37,897 nt of DNA from an uncultured Prevotella sp. (GCF_937863835.1 NZ_CALMHT010000001.1:1-37897); one strand, 5' to 3'; shown: positions 1 to 9,059, counted from the stretch's first letter. A program made the numbers and translations. Notes: generated by a model from the letters alone, not told the origin.

Positions 1-426
1 AGAACGTATACCATCGGGGTTCACATTTCCCCAATATGACTCGGGCTGTGGGTGTACAGATGGATCACCATAAACTTCGCTTGTAGAAGCTTGTAAGATT
101 TTACATCCGGTACGGCGTGCAAGTCCTAACATATTATGCATTCCGAAAAAAGATGTTTTAGCTGTCTGTATAGGATCTGACTGATAATAGACAGGGGAAG
201 CAGGACAAGCCAGATTGTATATTTCATCTATTTCTGCCCTGAATGGCTGAATAATATCATGGCGGACTAATTCAAAATTAGGTTTGCCAATCAAATGCCA
301 TATATTTTCTTTCCTACCTGAATAAAAGTTATCCAAACATATTACATCGTTTCCTTCTTTGACTAATCTCTCACATAAGTTTGAGCCAATAAAGCCGGCT
401 CCTCCTGTTACTAATATTCTTTTCAT
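1..426 (-). CDS. UDP-glucuronate decarboxylase (UDP-xylose synthase-type SDR epimerase), C-terminus cut by window edge
   Basis: NAD-dependent extended short-chain dehydrogenase family. The family converts UDP-glucuronate to UDP-xylose, a sugar-nucleotide donor for surface polysaccharide. The start at 426 gives [14 protein letters not shown], the N-terminal Rossmann glycine motif (G8-G14). Later come [10 protein letters not shown], which carries the active-site Ser/Thr, and GNVNPDG, which in this family lies just before the catalytic YxxxK; that Tyr and Lys fall off the window edge. Only 142 codons are present of about 310. It lies 169 bases downstream of the Cys-rich gene on the same strand, and the leading gene is an UpxY-like antiterminator, so it is probably the first sugar gene of a capsule or exopolysaccharide locus. 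Other NDP-sugar epimerases share the Rossmann motif, but the [15 protein letters not shown] segment is typical of the decarboxylase. Confidence 0.88.
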   Translation of the reverse strand, partial: MKRILVTGGAGFIGSNLCERLVKEGNDVICLDNFYSGRKENIWHLIGKPNFELVRHDIIQPFRAEIDEIYNLACPASPVYYQSDPIQTAKTSFFGMHNMLGLARRTGCKILQASTSEVYGDPSVHPQPESYWGNVNPDGIRS

Positions 427-569
427 TATTGTATTTATATTTATCTCACATAACACCACACGTTATTTAATTGCCTATGTTTACAGGCGCTACACGTGGA
501 TAACATTAATAAAGGGATTCATTTTTTTTTATTTTCGTTAGTATTATAACAAGGTGGTAGATACATTCC

Positions 570-577
570 CAAATCTA
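570..577 (-). promoter_or_regulatory. Possible -7 box for the epimerase gene
   Basis: On the minus strand this reads TAGATTTG, a match to the Bacteroidetes -7 consensus TAnnTTTG, and would give a leader of about 135 bases before the start at 426. No convincing -33 TTG is seen at the right spacing. The rest of 427-595 is A+T-rich and holds no gene or strong terminator that I can see. Confidence 0.3.
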
Positions 578-595
578 GGCGTTATCTATAATGCC

Positions 596-1270
596 TTACA
601 AGTTATATATCGAGGGATATAATTGTTGGACAAGCTTAAAACCATTGTTGAGTACCTTTAATGTCGTGATGTTCGATATATATTGAAGTGGCAATCCAAA
701 TTGTTCCATTGATTGTTCCGCTATATTTGCCGGCTTTTCATCTTGTGAAGGATTGCGCCATGAAAACAAGGCTATTTTTTCATTAAAGGTTTCTATGTAT
801 GACTGGATAGCGGGTACTTCAATTAATAGTTTCGCTACTTCTTCCATCTGCTTCTGCGCCTTGTTTCGCTTCCCATCTTGATGAACACTCGTATTGTCGA
901 ACGGTTCTACGTATTTAGGCTTTGTACAGGTGAGCTCGTTCAGTACGAACTTACTAAAATCAGAGTCTACATGTAAAAAGTCACATCTTTTATTACGTAA
1001 CCGTTTGGAACGATTATACTTCGCTAGCACAGTCTCTATATCAATTGTCAGTACATTGCTCGTTCCGGCGTGGTACTTTGCCACTTCCTGGGTTGTGCAG
1101 GATTGCATTCCCTTGTTTTTGCATGCCGTACAGGCTTTCTCGTCACAAAGAGAGAATTCTTCATTCTGATGTTCCTGTAAATTAAGATCTCCTGCTGTTG
1201 CTCTATGGATTAAGCTGAAATGATCGGGAAGTTCATTCAGTAAAAGTTGTTTTATATCAGATACTTCCAT
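596..1270 (-). CDS. Cys-rich protein of unknown function, partner of the upstream ATPase
   Basis: 224 residues, no signal peptide or membrane segment, so probably cytoplasmic. A cysteine cluster at residues 42-58 (C-x4-C-x2-C-x7-C, within LCDEKACTACKNKGMQSC) could bind metal. Around residues 96-114 the segment CDFLHVDSDF...NELT resembles the D...ExK strand pair of PD-(D/E)XK nucleases, but Thr stands where the Lys should be, so a nuclease call is not supported. A second Cys (C115) follows. The start codon at 1270 directly abuts the stop of the ATPase gene (zero spacing), which implies translational coupling and a joint function. The gene is more A+T-rich than the core genes. I do not recognise a named family. 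It may be the effector or sensor half of a two-gene defence-type module, which is inference from the arrangement. Confidence 0.8.
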   Translation of the reverse strand: MEVSDIKQLLLNELPDHFSLIHRATAGDLNLQEHQNEEFSLCDEKACTACKNKGMQSCTTQEVAKYHAGTSNVLTIDIETVLAKYNRSKRLRNKRCDFLHVDSDFSKFVLNELTCTKPKYVEPFDNTSVHQDGKRNKAQKQMEEVAKLLIEVPAIQSYIETFNEKIALFSWRNPSQDEKPANIAEQSMEQFGLPLQYISNITTLKVLNNGFKLVQQLYPSIYNL

Positions 1271-2446
1271 TTATCCCAAGCTTTTGTATTCATCGTAGAT
1301 ATTGCTCATCGTCTCTGATAAGTCAAAGGTATTGATGACAATCTCTCCTGTATCATTGGTTTTGGATACAAGATTCTGGGCTTTGCCTTCTTCTGTGATA
1401 TAATAGGCCGTCATATTGTCCGCCATCAGAGCCGGTTTATCTATGTTTTTAGCATTACGGCGTATCATCACATTAAGATAATTGATGATATAGGGACTAT
1501 GGGTGGTTATCGTCAAGGATACTTTGGAGGCTTCAGGTTTGTGCATACGGGCTATGATCTTATCCATCAGGCACAACTGATTGGTGGGATAAAGATTGCA
1601 TTCGGGCTCTTCAATGACGTAACCGTGGTATTGCTCCTGACTGATGGCATTGTCAAAGCTCATCATCAGAGGAATAGCTGACTGCATACCCGAAGATGCG
1701 GCCCTCATGGATGTCTTGCTGCCATCTGAATTGACAATGAAATCATCGTCTTTATTATGGTTGAATCGTACACGGAACTGAGGTATCTCATATTTCTTCA
1801 TATTTTCCTTTGCCTTATTGTATTCCAGAGCAAAGAATAATACATTCTTTGGTATAGATGAACCAGCGATATTTAAGGCCGGCAGCAGATTCGGTATCAA
1901 TGAATAGATGATTCTGTCGGCTGGTATATACATGGTGTCGCGGAACCTGTCAATAAAATATGTATTAAGAGCTGACTTTAGGTCTTTCTTATCCTCTATA
2001 TCTACTATTTTCTTTAATGATTCCAACGAATTTTTTGTTTGAACCAAATCCAAGATAATATGAATTTTTGTATCCATGGAAGAAACTACTACTCCGTCTT
2101 TTGTAGTCTCAGTAGTGCATTTTGAACCGTCGTAGATAAAGGAGAGCGAATACTTATGTTCTTTGTCATTGTCGTCTTCTTCATGATAAATGCCGTCTTC
2201 TATGTAACTAATATTGGTCTTGGACTTGTTAAAGGATGAAATATCATAATCTTTCATCGCTTCATCCCATAATTTTTGCAAATATTGTTGGGGACAAAGA
2301 TAGAATTCATAGTTGGTCACTAAACAAAAGACTTTAGCTATCGTGCTTTTACCAACACCTTGACCTCCAATAAAGAAATTATACTTCTTCATTTCAATAT
2401 CCACATCGGATATCGGTCCAAAATTCTTTATTACCAAACGTCTCAT
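1271..2446 (-). CDS. ABC/SMC-type AAA ATPase (AAA_15/AAA_21-like)
   Basis: 391 residues. The N-terminus MRRLVIKNFGPISDVDI is the usual opening of SMC/OLD-like ATPases. Walker A is G27-S34 in GGQGVGKST. A signature-like SSGMQS lies near residue 252, Walker B with catalytic Glu (YVIEEPE) near 277, and the switch histidine THSPY near 313. The middle, about residues 60-200, is a variable region in place of a long coiled coil. No TOPRIM domain follows the ATPase, so it is not a complete OLD nuclease. It starts 19 bases after the UpxY-like gene and abuts the Cys-rich gene at zero spacing, so the three are probably co-transcribed. ATPases of this type often sit in phage-defence modules with a separate effector. 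That role is inferred from family and linkage and has not been shown here. Confidence 0.85.
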   Translation of the reverse strand: MRRLVIKNFGPISDVDIEMKKYNFFIGGQGVGKSTIAKVFCLVTNYEFYLCPQQYLQKLWDEAMKDYDISSFNKSKTNISYIEDGIYHEEDDNDKEHKYSLSFIYDGSKCTTETTKDGVVVSSMDTKIHIILDLVQTKNSLESLKKIVDIEDKKDLKSALNTYFIDRFRDTMYIPADRIIYSLIPNLLPALNIAGSSIPKNVLFFALEYNKAKENMKKYEIPQFRVRFNHNKDDDFIVNSDGSKTSMRAASSGMQSAIPLMMSFDNAISQEQYHGYVIEEPECNLYPTNQLCLMDKIIARMHKPEASKVSLTITTHSPYIINYLNVMIRRNAKNIDKPALMADNMTAYYITEEGKAQNLVSKTNDTGEIVINTFDLSETMSNIYDEYKSLG

Positions 2447-2465
2447 AGTCTAACTTATTTAAAGA

Positions 2466-3242
2466 TTATACTTTCTCAAACGGAAAGGAATGGATGCCGC
2501 TGACGGCGAGGGTCATATTACCCAGGGAGATAATGAGCTTGCGGTCTTTGTTGATGCGGACGATATAGCCCTGTGCTCCTTCGAGCACACCGCCGGTGAT
2601 GCGGACGAGGTCGTGGTTCTTGGCGTACTCGCTGACGGGGACATCGAGAAAGCGCAGATTCCAGGGGGCCAGTTCGTAGACCATGATGAAGTCTTTCATC
2701 TGCTTCTCAGGAATCTCAGCCGCCTTCTTGGTCGCCATGTCGCTGGTGACATACCGGCGCGGGGTGATCATCTCGAGTGCTTGGTTGAGCTGACGGAGCG
2801 GAGCTTTGACGAACAGGTAGCCTCCACCCTTCTTCGCGCTGCTGTCGGCGACACTGATATCGTCGATACCCATCTTGGCGTTGTAGGCGGCTACCTTACG
2901 CGCCTGATATTCGGCTTCGGTATAGGTATAGTCGTGAACACGGCTGAGATGGTCGGCGGCGGTATAAGTATAGGTGGTGAAACGGAAGGTGTACTTCTTG
3001 AGCATGTTGTTCTCTCTGATAATAAGAGGTGTCTTGCCGGATAGAAGTTCGCTGAAGTAGCGAAGGTCTTTGCTGCGGAGAAGCATATAATACCAGCCCG
3101 TATCTTCGGATAAGGGAACAATCTCGATTTCCTCGTCGTAACGTGGTTCTCTGTTTGCCCCCGGGGCTGAGACTAAAGCGCTTGAACTATCCAGTGACTT
3201 AGACGCTTTGCTCGTTATGTCTTGATTAGCGGGAGTTTTCAT
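2466..3242 (-). CDS. UpxY/NusG-like transcription antiterminator
   Basis: 258 residues from the start at 3242. The C-terminal KOW-type segment, about residues 205-228 (VRITGGVLEGAQGYIVRI), followed by DRKLIISLGN, matches NusG paralogues of the UpxY class. These let RNA polymerase read through long capsule operons in Bacteroidales. A tryptophan-led strand (GWYYMLLRSKD) near residue 48 begins the expected NGN domain, but residues 60-150 carry an unusual Tyr/Thr-rich stretch that makes the protein longer than the usual 170-190 residues. I chose the start at 3242 because AGGAAGGAAC lies just upstream and because the promoter box at 3335-3342 would put a longer reading frame ahead of its own transcript; an alternative ATG is at 3269. 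It leads the minus-strand unit with the ATPase pair and the epimerase. Confidence 0.8.
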   Translation of the reverse strand: MKTPANQDITSKASKSLDSSSALVSAPGANREPRYDEEIEIVPLSEDTGWYYMLLRSKDLRYFSELLSGKTPLIIRENNMLKKYTFRFTTYTYTAADHLSRVHDYTYTEAEYQARKVAAYNAKMGIDDISVADSSAKKGGGYLFVKAPLRQLNQALEMITPRRYVTSDMATKKAAEIPEKQMKDFIMVYELAPWNLRFLDVPVSEYAKNHDLVRITGGVLEGAQGYIVRINKDRKLIISLGNMTLAVSGIHSFPFEKV

Positions 3243-3301
3243 CGTTCCTTCCTGATAGTTTCTTATCATCAAAACATGCTTTTTATGTGTGTTAAGAATA
3301 G

Positions 3302-3322
3302 TAACTCTCCTCGTAAGAGATA
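3302..3322 (-). promoter_or_regulatory. Leader hairpin near the 5' end of the UpxY-like transcript
   Basis: Arms TAACTCT (3302-3308) and AGAGATA (3316-3322) pair with one mismatch around a 7-base loop. The hairpin would lie within about the first 25 bases of the transcript started from the box at 3335-3342. UpxY-class factors are known to act through their 5' leaders, so this is a reasonable candidate, but the stem is short. Confidence 0.3.
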
Positions 3323-3334
3323 ACCTTCCGACTG

Positions 3335-3342
3335 CAAAGATA
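3335..3342 (-). promoter_or_regulatory. Promoter -7 box of the UpxY-like gene
   Basis: The minus strand reads TATCTTTG, an exact match to the Bacteroidetes -7 consensus TAnnTTTG. It predicts a transcript start near 3328 and a leader of about 85 bases before the ATG at 3242. Confidence 0.6.
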
Positions 3343-3436
3343 GCTAAATTATCGTAAAAAAGGGCAGTCCATATTGGTTTTTTTTTGAAAAAGAGAATTT
3401 TTTTTGCCCGTTGCGCCGTTTTCTCTGTTTTTTCAT

Positions 3437-3444
3437 TAACTTTG
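3437..3444 (+). promoter_or_regulatory. Promoter -7 box of uvrA
   Basis: TAACTTTG matches TAnnTTTG and lies 26 bases before the uvrA start, which implies a very short leader. A TTG at 3411-3413 is a possible but slightly distant -33 element. It is divergent from the UpxY-like promoter about 100 bases away. Confidence 0.55.
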
Positions 3445-3470
3445 CAGGCTAAAGTTTTTGGATACAAGAA

Positions 3471-6281
3471 ATGAACGATTTTATCGAGATAAAGGGTGCG
3501 CGCGTCAATAATCTGAAAAACATTGATGTCAAGATACCTCGCAATAAGTTTATAGCCATCGCGGGTGTCAGCGGTTCGGGCAAGTCATCGCTTGCCTTCG
3601 ATACGCTATACGCGGAGGGGCAACGTAGGTATGTGGAGAGTCTGTCTTCTTATGCCCGTCAGTTTTTGGGACGTATGAGCAAGCCTGAATGTGACTTTAT
3701 CAAGGGTATACCGCCGGCTATCGCCATCGAACAGAAGGTGAACAGTCGTAATCCCCGTTCGACAGTGGGCACATCTACCGAGATATATGAGTATCTCAGA
3801 TTGCTTTACTCCCGTATCGGAAGGACCTTCTCACCGATCAGCGGACAGGAAGTGAAGAAACATTCGACGGAGGATATCGTACAGTGTATGCTCGGTTACT
3901 CGAAAGGTACCAAGTTTGTCGTGCTCACAGATGTCAAGGTACCTGAGGACAGGACGCTCGAGAAACAACTGCAGATGGATATACTGGAGGGTTACAGCAG
4001 GCTATGGTATCAGGGCGACTTCGTGAGAATAGATGAATTCATCGAAAACAAAGAAAACCTGAAAATAGACCCCAAGGAACTGTCGATCGTCATAGACCGA
4101 CTCGCCGTGGACGACACGAAGGATGTGATCTCGCGGTTGGTGGATTCTGCCGAGACGGCTTTCTATGAAGGCGACGGACAATGCCGGCTGGTGTTCATGC
4201 CATCCATGATCAGTTATGAGTTTTCGATGAAGTACGAAGCCGACGGCATCACATTCGAGGAACCCAACGATAATATGTTTTCGTTCAATTCGCCCATGGG
4301 CGCCTGTCCTACCTGTGAGGGGTTCGGCAAGATTATGGGTATAGATGAAAAACTGGTGGTACCGAATACCGCCCTGAGCGTATACGACGGTTGTGTGCTG
4401 TGCTGGCACGGTGATATGATGTCGTGGTGGCAGAAGGAATTCATCCGCAGGGCGGCGAAAGACAACTTCCCTATTTTCAAACCATACTTCGAACTGACTC
4501 ACGAGGAGAAAGACTGGCTGTGGCACGGTCTGCCCAGTGAGAAGAAGAAGGACATGAAGGAAAAGGCTTGCATCGATTCGTTCTTCCAGATGGTGAAAGA
4601 GAATCAGTACAAGATACAATACAGGGTGATGATGAGCCGGTATCGCGGCAAAACGACCTGCCCCGACTGTCACGGCACGCGACTGCGCAAGGAAGCCGGA
4701 TATGTGAAAATCTGCGGACGCAGTATATCCGACCTGGTGGAGATGCCTATCAATCTGTTGAAGGACTGGTTTGACAATATAGAACTGGAGCAGCATGATG
4801 CCGATGTGGCGAAACGACTGCTCATAGAGATTAAGAACCGTCTGCATTTCCTTGTGGAAGTGGGACTTGGCTATCTTACGCTCAATCGTCTCTCTAACAC
4901 GCTCAGCGGTGGAGAAAGTCAACGAATCAACCTGACGACATCGCTCGGAAGCAGTCTGGTGGGTTCGCTTTATATACTGGATGAACCCAGTATCGGACTG
5001 CATAGCCGCGACACGTTCCGCCTGATCAATGTATTGAAGGACTTGCAGGCGCTGGGCAACACGGTGGTGGTGGTGGAACATGACGAAGACCTGTTGCGCG
5101 CCGCCGACTACCTGATAGATATCGGTCCGGATGCGGGCCGACTGGGCGGTAAGATCGTGTTCGAAGGGAATGCGTCGGAGATCACGAAGGAATCGCTCGA
5201 AAAGTATCCCGACAGTTATACGGTGAAATATCTTACCGAAACGGATACCATACCGGTGCCGCAGAGTCGCAGACGGTGGAACATGAGTGTGAACATCATC
5301 GGTGCGAGGATGAACAACCTGCGGGGTGTGGATGTGAAGATACCGCTCAATATACTGAATGTGATAACAGGCGTGAGCGGTTCGGGCAAGTCGAGTCTGA
5401 TAAAGGGTATACTCTACCCTGCCCTGAAACGGCGCATCAACGAGGTGGCCGATACTCCCGGGGAATATCAGGACATGACGGGTGACATAGACGTCATCAA
5501 ACATGTGGAGTTTGTAGATCAGAACCCTATAGGAAAGAGCACGAGATCGAATCCCGCCACATATATCAAGGCGTATGACGAGATACGTAAACTCTTTGCC
5601 GACCAACCGTTGTCGCAGCAGATGGGCTTTACCGCCCAATATTTCTCGTTCAACGCTGAAGGCGGCAGATGCGAGGAATGTAAAGGTGCCGGCGTGATCA
5701 ACGTGGAGATGCAGTTTATGGCCGACCTCGTACTGGAATGTGACGCCTGCCACGGACAGCGTTTCAAGAAAGATATACTCGATGTCAGGTTTGCCGGCAA
5801 GAACATCAACGATGTACTGAACATGACGGTATCGGAGGCGATAGAGTTTTTCGCGGCCAACAAACAGCATGTGATCGTGCAACGTCTGCAACCGTTGGAG
5901 AGCGTAGGTTTGGGATATATCAAACTGGGACAGAACTCATCTACCCTCTCGGGTGGTGAGAACCAACGTGTGAAACTGGCTTATTTTATCGGACAGGAGA
6001 AAGCCGAACATACGATGTTCATCTTCGACGAACCGACCACGGGACTCCACTTCCATGATATCAAGAGACTCCTGCACGCTTTTGACGCACTGATAGAACG
6101 AGGTCATACGATTATCGTGATAGAACATAACATGGATGTGATAAAGTGTGCCGACCACGTGATAGACTTAGGTCCTGACGGTGGTGACAAAGGCGGTAAT
6201 CTGGTGGCAGAAGGTACACCTGAAGATATAGCTGCCTGCGAGAAGAGTATCACGGGCAAATATCTGAAAGAAAAACTATAA
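3471..6281 (+). CDS. uvrA: Excinuclease ABC subunit A
   Basis: 936 residues, the usual UvrA length (E. coli 940). This damage-recognition ATPase of nucleotide excision repair loads UvrB at lesions. Two ABC modules are complete: Walker A at G32-S39 (GVSGSGKSS) and again near residue 635, and signatures LSGGESQR and LSGGENQR. Both zinc-finger pairs are present: CPTC near 278 with CPDCHGTR near 397, and CEECKGAG near 733 with CDACHGQR near 757. The DNA-damage and UvrB-contact block begins with [15 protein letters not shown]. Transcribed alone from its own promoter and ended by the strong hairpin at 6299-6337. Many Bacteroidetes carry more than one UvrA, and I cannot tell from this window whether this is the main copy or a paralogue. 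Confidence 0.96.
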   Translation: MNDFIEIKGARVNNLKNIDVKIPRNKFIAIAGVSGSGKSSLAFDTLYAEGQRRYVESLSSYARQFLGRMSKPECDFIKGIPPAIAIEQKVNSRNPRSTVGTSTEIYEYLRLLYSRIGRTFSPISGQEVKKHSTEDIVQCMLGYSKGTKFVVLTDVKVPEDRTLEKQLQMDILEGYSRLWYQGDFVRIDEFIENKENLKIDPKELSIVIDRLAVDDTKDVISRLVDSAETAFYEGDGQCRLVFMPSMISYEFSMKYEADGITFEEPNDNMFSFNSPMGACPTCEGFGKIMGIDEKLVVPNTALSVYDGCVLCWHGDMMSWWQKEFIRRAAKDNFPIFKPYFELTHEEKDWLWHGLPSEKKKDMKEKACIDSFFQMVKENQYKIQYRVMMSRYRGKTTCPDCHGTRLRKEAGYVKICGRSISDLVEMPINLLKDWFDNIELEQHDADVAKRLLIEIKNRLHFLVEVGLGYLTLNRLSNTLSGGESQRINLTTSLGSSLVGSLYILDEPSIGLHSRDTFRLINVLKDLQALGNTVVVVEHDEDLLRAADYLIDIGPDAGRLGGKIVFEGNASEITKESLEKYPDSYTVKYLTETDTIPVPQSRRRWNMSVNIIGARMNNLRGVDVKIPLNILNVITGVSGSGKSSLIKGILYPALKRRINEVADTPGEYQDMTGDIDVIKHVEFVDQNPIGKSTRSNPATYIKAYDEIRKLFADQPLSQQMGFTAQYFSFNAEGGRCEECKGAGVINVEMQFMADLVLECDACHGQRFKKDILDVRFAGKNINDVLNMTVSEAIEFFAANKQHVIVQRLQPLESVGLGYIKLGQNSSTLSGGENQRVKLAYFIGQEKAEHTMFIFDEPTTGLHFHDIKRLLHAFDALIERGHTIIVIEHNMDVIKCADHVIDLGPDGGDKGGNLVAEGTPEDIAACEKSITGKYLKEKL

Positions 6282-6298
6282 ATAAAAACGATAACGAA

Positions 6299-6337
6299 AA
6301 AAGCTCCGTTCTGTTATGATGGCAGAACGGAGCTTTT
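6299..6337. terminator. Bidirectional intrinsic terminator between uvrA and the FadL-like gene
   Basis: A perfect 15-bp stem: AAAAGCTCCGTTCTG (6299-6313) pairs with CAGAACGGAGCTTTT (6323-6337) around a 9-base loop. The T tract serves uvrA, and the A tract on the other side serves the convergent minus-strand gene. Confidence 0.9.
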
Positions 6338-6357
6338 ATTATATAGAGGTAGTAGAC

Positions 6358-7926
6358 TTAGAATGTATATCCTACAGATAACAGCACCTGACTACGTTTG
6401 TTGCTGACCTTCACTGCATCGCAGATATTATTTTCGCTCGAATTACTCGAATTGTAATAGCTCATGAATGGATAGAAGTCTCCGTCGGTCTGACTGTACT
6501 GGTAGGCGATGTCGAAATTCCATCCGGATGTTTTGAATCCCATTCCACATGTGATGCGGTTGGTGGCCTTCCAATTGGTATAATCGGTAGCCGAACTGTA
6601 ATAAGAACCCGGTGAACTCAACGAACCGTCTTTGTATCCGTCCTCATTATACATCGGTGATACATAGTTGTATCCCAGACGAACGGCAAAAGCAGGATCC
6701 GGTCTGAACTCCAAACCGAGTTTTAAAGTGGAAACGCCCTTTAATGTATTGCTGATGTGATTGTTCATGACATCATCGCTGGAACTGGTGTCGTAGGCAT
6801 ATCCGTCCCAGTCGTACTGGGTGCCGGTATTGATTCTCATATCACATTTGCTATAGTCGGCATATTCGTAAGTGGCACCCAGAGCGAGGTAATTGCCAAT
6901 GGTGTGACCCAGACTGACACCAAACTTCCAAGGCGTATAGAACTTGAAGTCGTAACTTTCGCTCATCCCAGCACTGGCGCTGTTGCCGGCGGAACTCAGA
7001 GTAGAAGAAGAAGTGGAAGCAGACGCCGTCTGATAATACTGCGTATTGTTGCTGGTGGTAAGGTCGTACCATACAGGCGTGTTGACATACAGACCGATAC
7101 GGAACGGTGATGACTCGACAGGACGGAAGATGACGCCGAACTTGACATCAAAACCTGTACCTGTTATCTTACGGCTATCAGCCACGCCTATTTCACTGAA
7201 ATAAGATGTACTGCTCAGATCTTCGAAATATTCGCTGTATCCTTTGTAATGTACATCGTGTATTCCGGCTGTCACACCTAGATAGACACGGTCGTTGATG
7301 TCGCCGCTGATATTAAAATCGTATTCACCTATATAACCCGTGTGAGAACGGTCGAAATCGTACTGGGATGCAGGATAGTTATAATACATATTATCCGATT
7401 TGTCGTACAACAGATTCTGCATATAGAAATGGTCCAACTGATTGTAAGTCACATCATTCGTCGTGTTGAAAACACCATTGCGATACTTCTCATAAGTAAG
7501 TTTGTTCTGAGAAGCGTTGCTCAGTTTATCAGAAGCCGAAAGAATGAAGTCGAAGTTCTTGCTCTTGTGATAGTTGAATCCGAAATTAAGGAACGACTTT
7601 TCACCTGTACGCATGGTATACACGAAACCCAGTTGGTCGAAACTGACATTGGTCTTATTGGCTGAGTTGAAACTCTGCGCATCATGCTGGGCGACAAGTC
7701 CGACAGTTCCGTTCACTATGTTATGACGGAACATACCGATACCGGCAGGGTTGGTGCTCATCGTCGAGATATCTGCTCCCAGTGCCTCCATAGCTCCGCC
7801 CATACCTACATAACGGGCCGTCCCGTTGAGGTCTTCGTTGGCTAGCCTTGCATTCTCATAAGTCTCCTGTGCTCCCGCCTGCATCGCAATCAACGCAGCA
7901 GCAGCTAATAATATAGATTTTTTCAT
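6358..7926 (-). CDS. OmpP1/FadL-like outer-membrane beta-barrel protein
   Basis: 522 residues with a clear signal peptide (MKKSILLAAAALIAMQAGA, cut before QE). The N-terminal segment ARYVGMGGAMEALGADISTM, followed by STNPAGIGMF, is the hallmark of FadL/TodX-like barrels in Bacteroidetes. The NPAG turn belongs to the plug/hatch region. The rest alternates aromatic and polar residues as expected for transmembrane strands and ends in the beta-signal SVGYTF with terminal Phe. FadL-type proteins carry hydrophobic compounds across the outer membrane; the substrate here is unknown. It follows the Tyr/Gly-rich gene by 63 bases on the same strand and probably shares its promoter. Confidence 0.82.
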   Translation of the reverse strand: MKKSILLAAAALIAMQAGAQETYENARLANEDLNGTARYVGMGGAMEALGADISTMSTNPAGIGMFRHNIVNGTVGLVAQHDAQSFNSANKTNVSFDQLGFVYTMRTGEKSFLNFGFNYHKSKNFDFILSASDKLSNASQNKLTYEKYRNGVFNTTNDVTYNQLDHFYMQNLLYDKSDNMYYNYPASQYDFDRSHTGYIGEYDFNISGDINDRVYLGVTAGIHDVHYKGYSEYFEDLSSTSYFSEIGVADSRKITGTGFDVKFGVIFRPVESSPFRIGLYVNTPVWYDLTTSNNTQYYQTASASTSSSTLSSAGNSASAGMSESYDFKFYTPWKFGVSLGHTIGNYLALGATYEYADYSKCDMRINTGTQYDWDGYAYDTSSSDDVMNNHISNTLKGVSTLKLGLEFRPDPAFAVRLGYNYVSPMYNEDGYKDGSLSSPGSYYSSATDYTNWKATNRITCGMGFKTSGWNFDIAYQYSQTDGDFYPFMSYYNSSNSSENNICDAVKVSNKRSQVLLSVGYTF

Positions 7927-7989
7927 AATTCAATATTCGTATTACATTTATATTAGTGATTATCTGACTCTATGTTACTCACTATCCGG

Positions 7990-8946
7990 TTATCTGCGTC
8001 CGCCACCGAAGTGACCTCCGCCGCCACCGCCGCCGCCGAAGCTACTGCCTCCACCGCCGGAGAAACTGCCTCCGCCACCGGAGAATCCACCACCGCGACT
8101 GCCGCCGAAACTACTGCTGCTGTTGTTATAACTTGGTGTACTGTTGCTGTAGGAACGGGTGGTATTGCCACTGCTGTATGAACGACTGCCGCCGAAGTGA
8201 CTGACATTGCCGAATGTGGATGATGAAGAACGGGACATGGATGAACGGCTGCGTGAACCGCCGAAAGAGCCCTGTGCGAAACCGCTTCCACCACTCGTGC
8301 CGTTGCCGGTCCATGAATGGTTGCGCGTGCCTGTTACACCGCCATAGTAACCGCCATGACTCGGTCTGTAATATCCTCCATAATAACCGCCGTAGTATCC
8401 GCCGTAATAGCCACCGTAATACCATGGGTCGTAATAACCGTAATACCAGGGATCATAATAGCCGTAATACCAAGGATCATACCATCCCCAGCGTGAGCCC
8501 CAATAACCGCGGCCCCAGTAACCGTAAAAATAAGGATTATAATAACCGTAATAGCCATCATAGATTCCCATACGGCGTGTGTAGTAATAGTCATCGTCGT
8601 AGTTGCTGTTAGCATAGTTGTCGTTATTATATGTGCCCGAACCTGGATATACGCTTACCGTATCAGACGGATAGACACCTTTGCCACCTACAAACTCGAT
8701 GACATCATTGCCTAACGAGTCGGTACCGATTTTCTGATAATAACTGCGCAACTTGCCATGACGGTTGTACTCATCGACATCTCGGTTGCTACCACTATAA
8801 TAAGTACTGCTCTTGGATGTACTTTGATAGGAGCTGCTAGTTGTTGCCGAACCTGCCTTCGGTGTGAAGTAGAGGTCGTCGTCCTGCGCCATCAGTGATA
8901 ATGGCAGAACTCCTGCCAGGACTGTGAGAAGGATTAATTTTTTCAT
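7990..8946 (-). CDS. Secreted Tyr/Gly/Ser-rich repeat protein
   Basis: 318 residues with a signal peptide (MKKLILLTVLAGVLPLSLMA, cut before QDDD). The mature protein is low-complexity in blocks: a Ser/Thr-rich start, a Tyr/Trp/Gly block (residues about 140-200) with repeats of DPWYYGYY and GGYY, and a C-terminal Gly/Ser/Phe block ending GGGGGGGGHFGGGRR. A short more ordinary stretch (KIGTDSLGNDVIEFVGGKG) near residues 73-92 may be a small folded part. No enzyme motif is visible. Export and composition suggest a cell-surface or envelope structural protein. It lies upstream of, and probably in one unit with, the FadL-like barrel. No function can be assigned. Confidence 0.75.
   Translation of the reverse strand: MKKLILLTVLAGVLPLSLMAQDDDLYFTPKAGSATTSSSYQSTSKSSTYYSGSNRDVDEYNRHGKLRSYYQKIGTDSLGNDVIEFVGGKGVYPSDTVSVYPGSGTYNNDNYANSNYDDDYYYTRRMGIYDGYYGYYNPYFYGYWGRGYWGSRWGWYDPWYYGYYDPWYYGYYDPWYYGGYYGGYYGGYYGGYYRPSHGGYYGGVTGTRNHSWTGNGTSGGSGFAQGSFGGSRSRSSMSRSSSSTFGNVSHFGGSRSYSSGNTTRSYSNSTPSYNNSSSSFGGSRGGGFSGGGGSFSGGGGSSFGGGGGGGGHFGGGRR
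8375..8480 (-). repeat. Coding tandem repeats (12-bp and 24-bp units)
   Basis: Four 12-bp units at 8375-8422 encode GGYY. From 8417 there are 24-bp units starting TAATACCA (8417, 8441, and a decaying third at 8465) that encode DPWYYGYY. All keep the reading frame of the secreted Tyr/Gly-rich protein, so unit number can change by slippage without breaking the gene. Confidence 0.8.
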
Positions 8947-8985
8947 GATTATATTCCTTTTTTAGTTTTTCTTTTATTCACGATG

Positions 8986-9016
8986 CAAAAATATATAATA
9001 TTCTTATGCAAAAATA
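8986..9016 (-). promoter_or_regulatory. Promoter region of the Tyr/Gly-rich gene
   Basis: Two minus-strand copies of TATTTTTG, at 8986-8993 and 9009-9016, match TAnnTTTG. The nearer one gives a leader of about 35 bases before the start at 8946. Which of the two is used cannot be decided from the sequence. Confidence 0.5.
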
Positions 9017-9059
9017 AGGAAAAACCCTAAACCGAAGTAGGGTTTTACCTATTTTTTCA

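Noticed and set aside
359..541. A 60-codon plus-strand frame over the epimerase start
   Set aside because: It overlaps the coding start of the epimerase and has no recognisable start context or homology.
427..595. A small hairpin (GCCT...AGGC) as terminator of the ATPase pair
   Set aside because: The stem is only four pairs and lacks a proper T tract on the minus strand.
2490..3044. A 184-codon plus-strand frame opposite the UpxY-like gene
   Set aside because: No domain, no promoter or ribosome site. The minus-strand protein has a clear KOW domain and promoter.
3243..3467. N-terminal extension of the UpxY-like frame up to 3467
   Set aside because: It would begin upstream of the gene's own -7 box and includes the uvrA promoter; the extension has no similarity to the family.
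4002..5891. A 629-codon open frame antisense to uvrA
   Set aside because: It is His/Arg/Val-rich without any known motif and lies wholly opposite a well-conserved gene. It arises from codon bias on the coding strand.
8375..8480. Regular repeats that might suggest a CRISPR array
   Set aside because: The units are contiguous without unique spacers and keep the reading frame of a secreted low-complexity protein.
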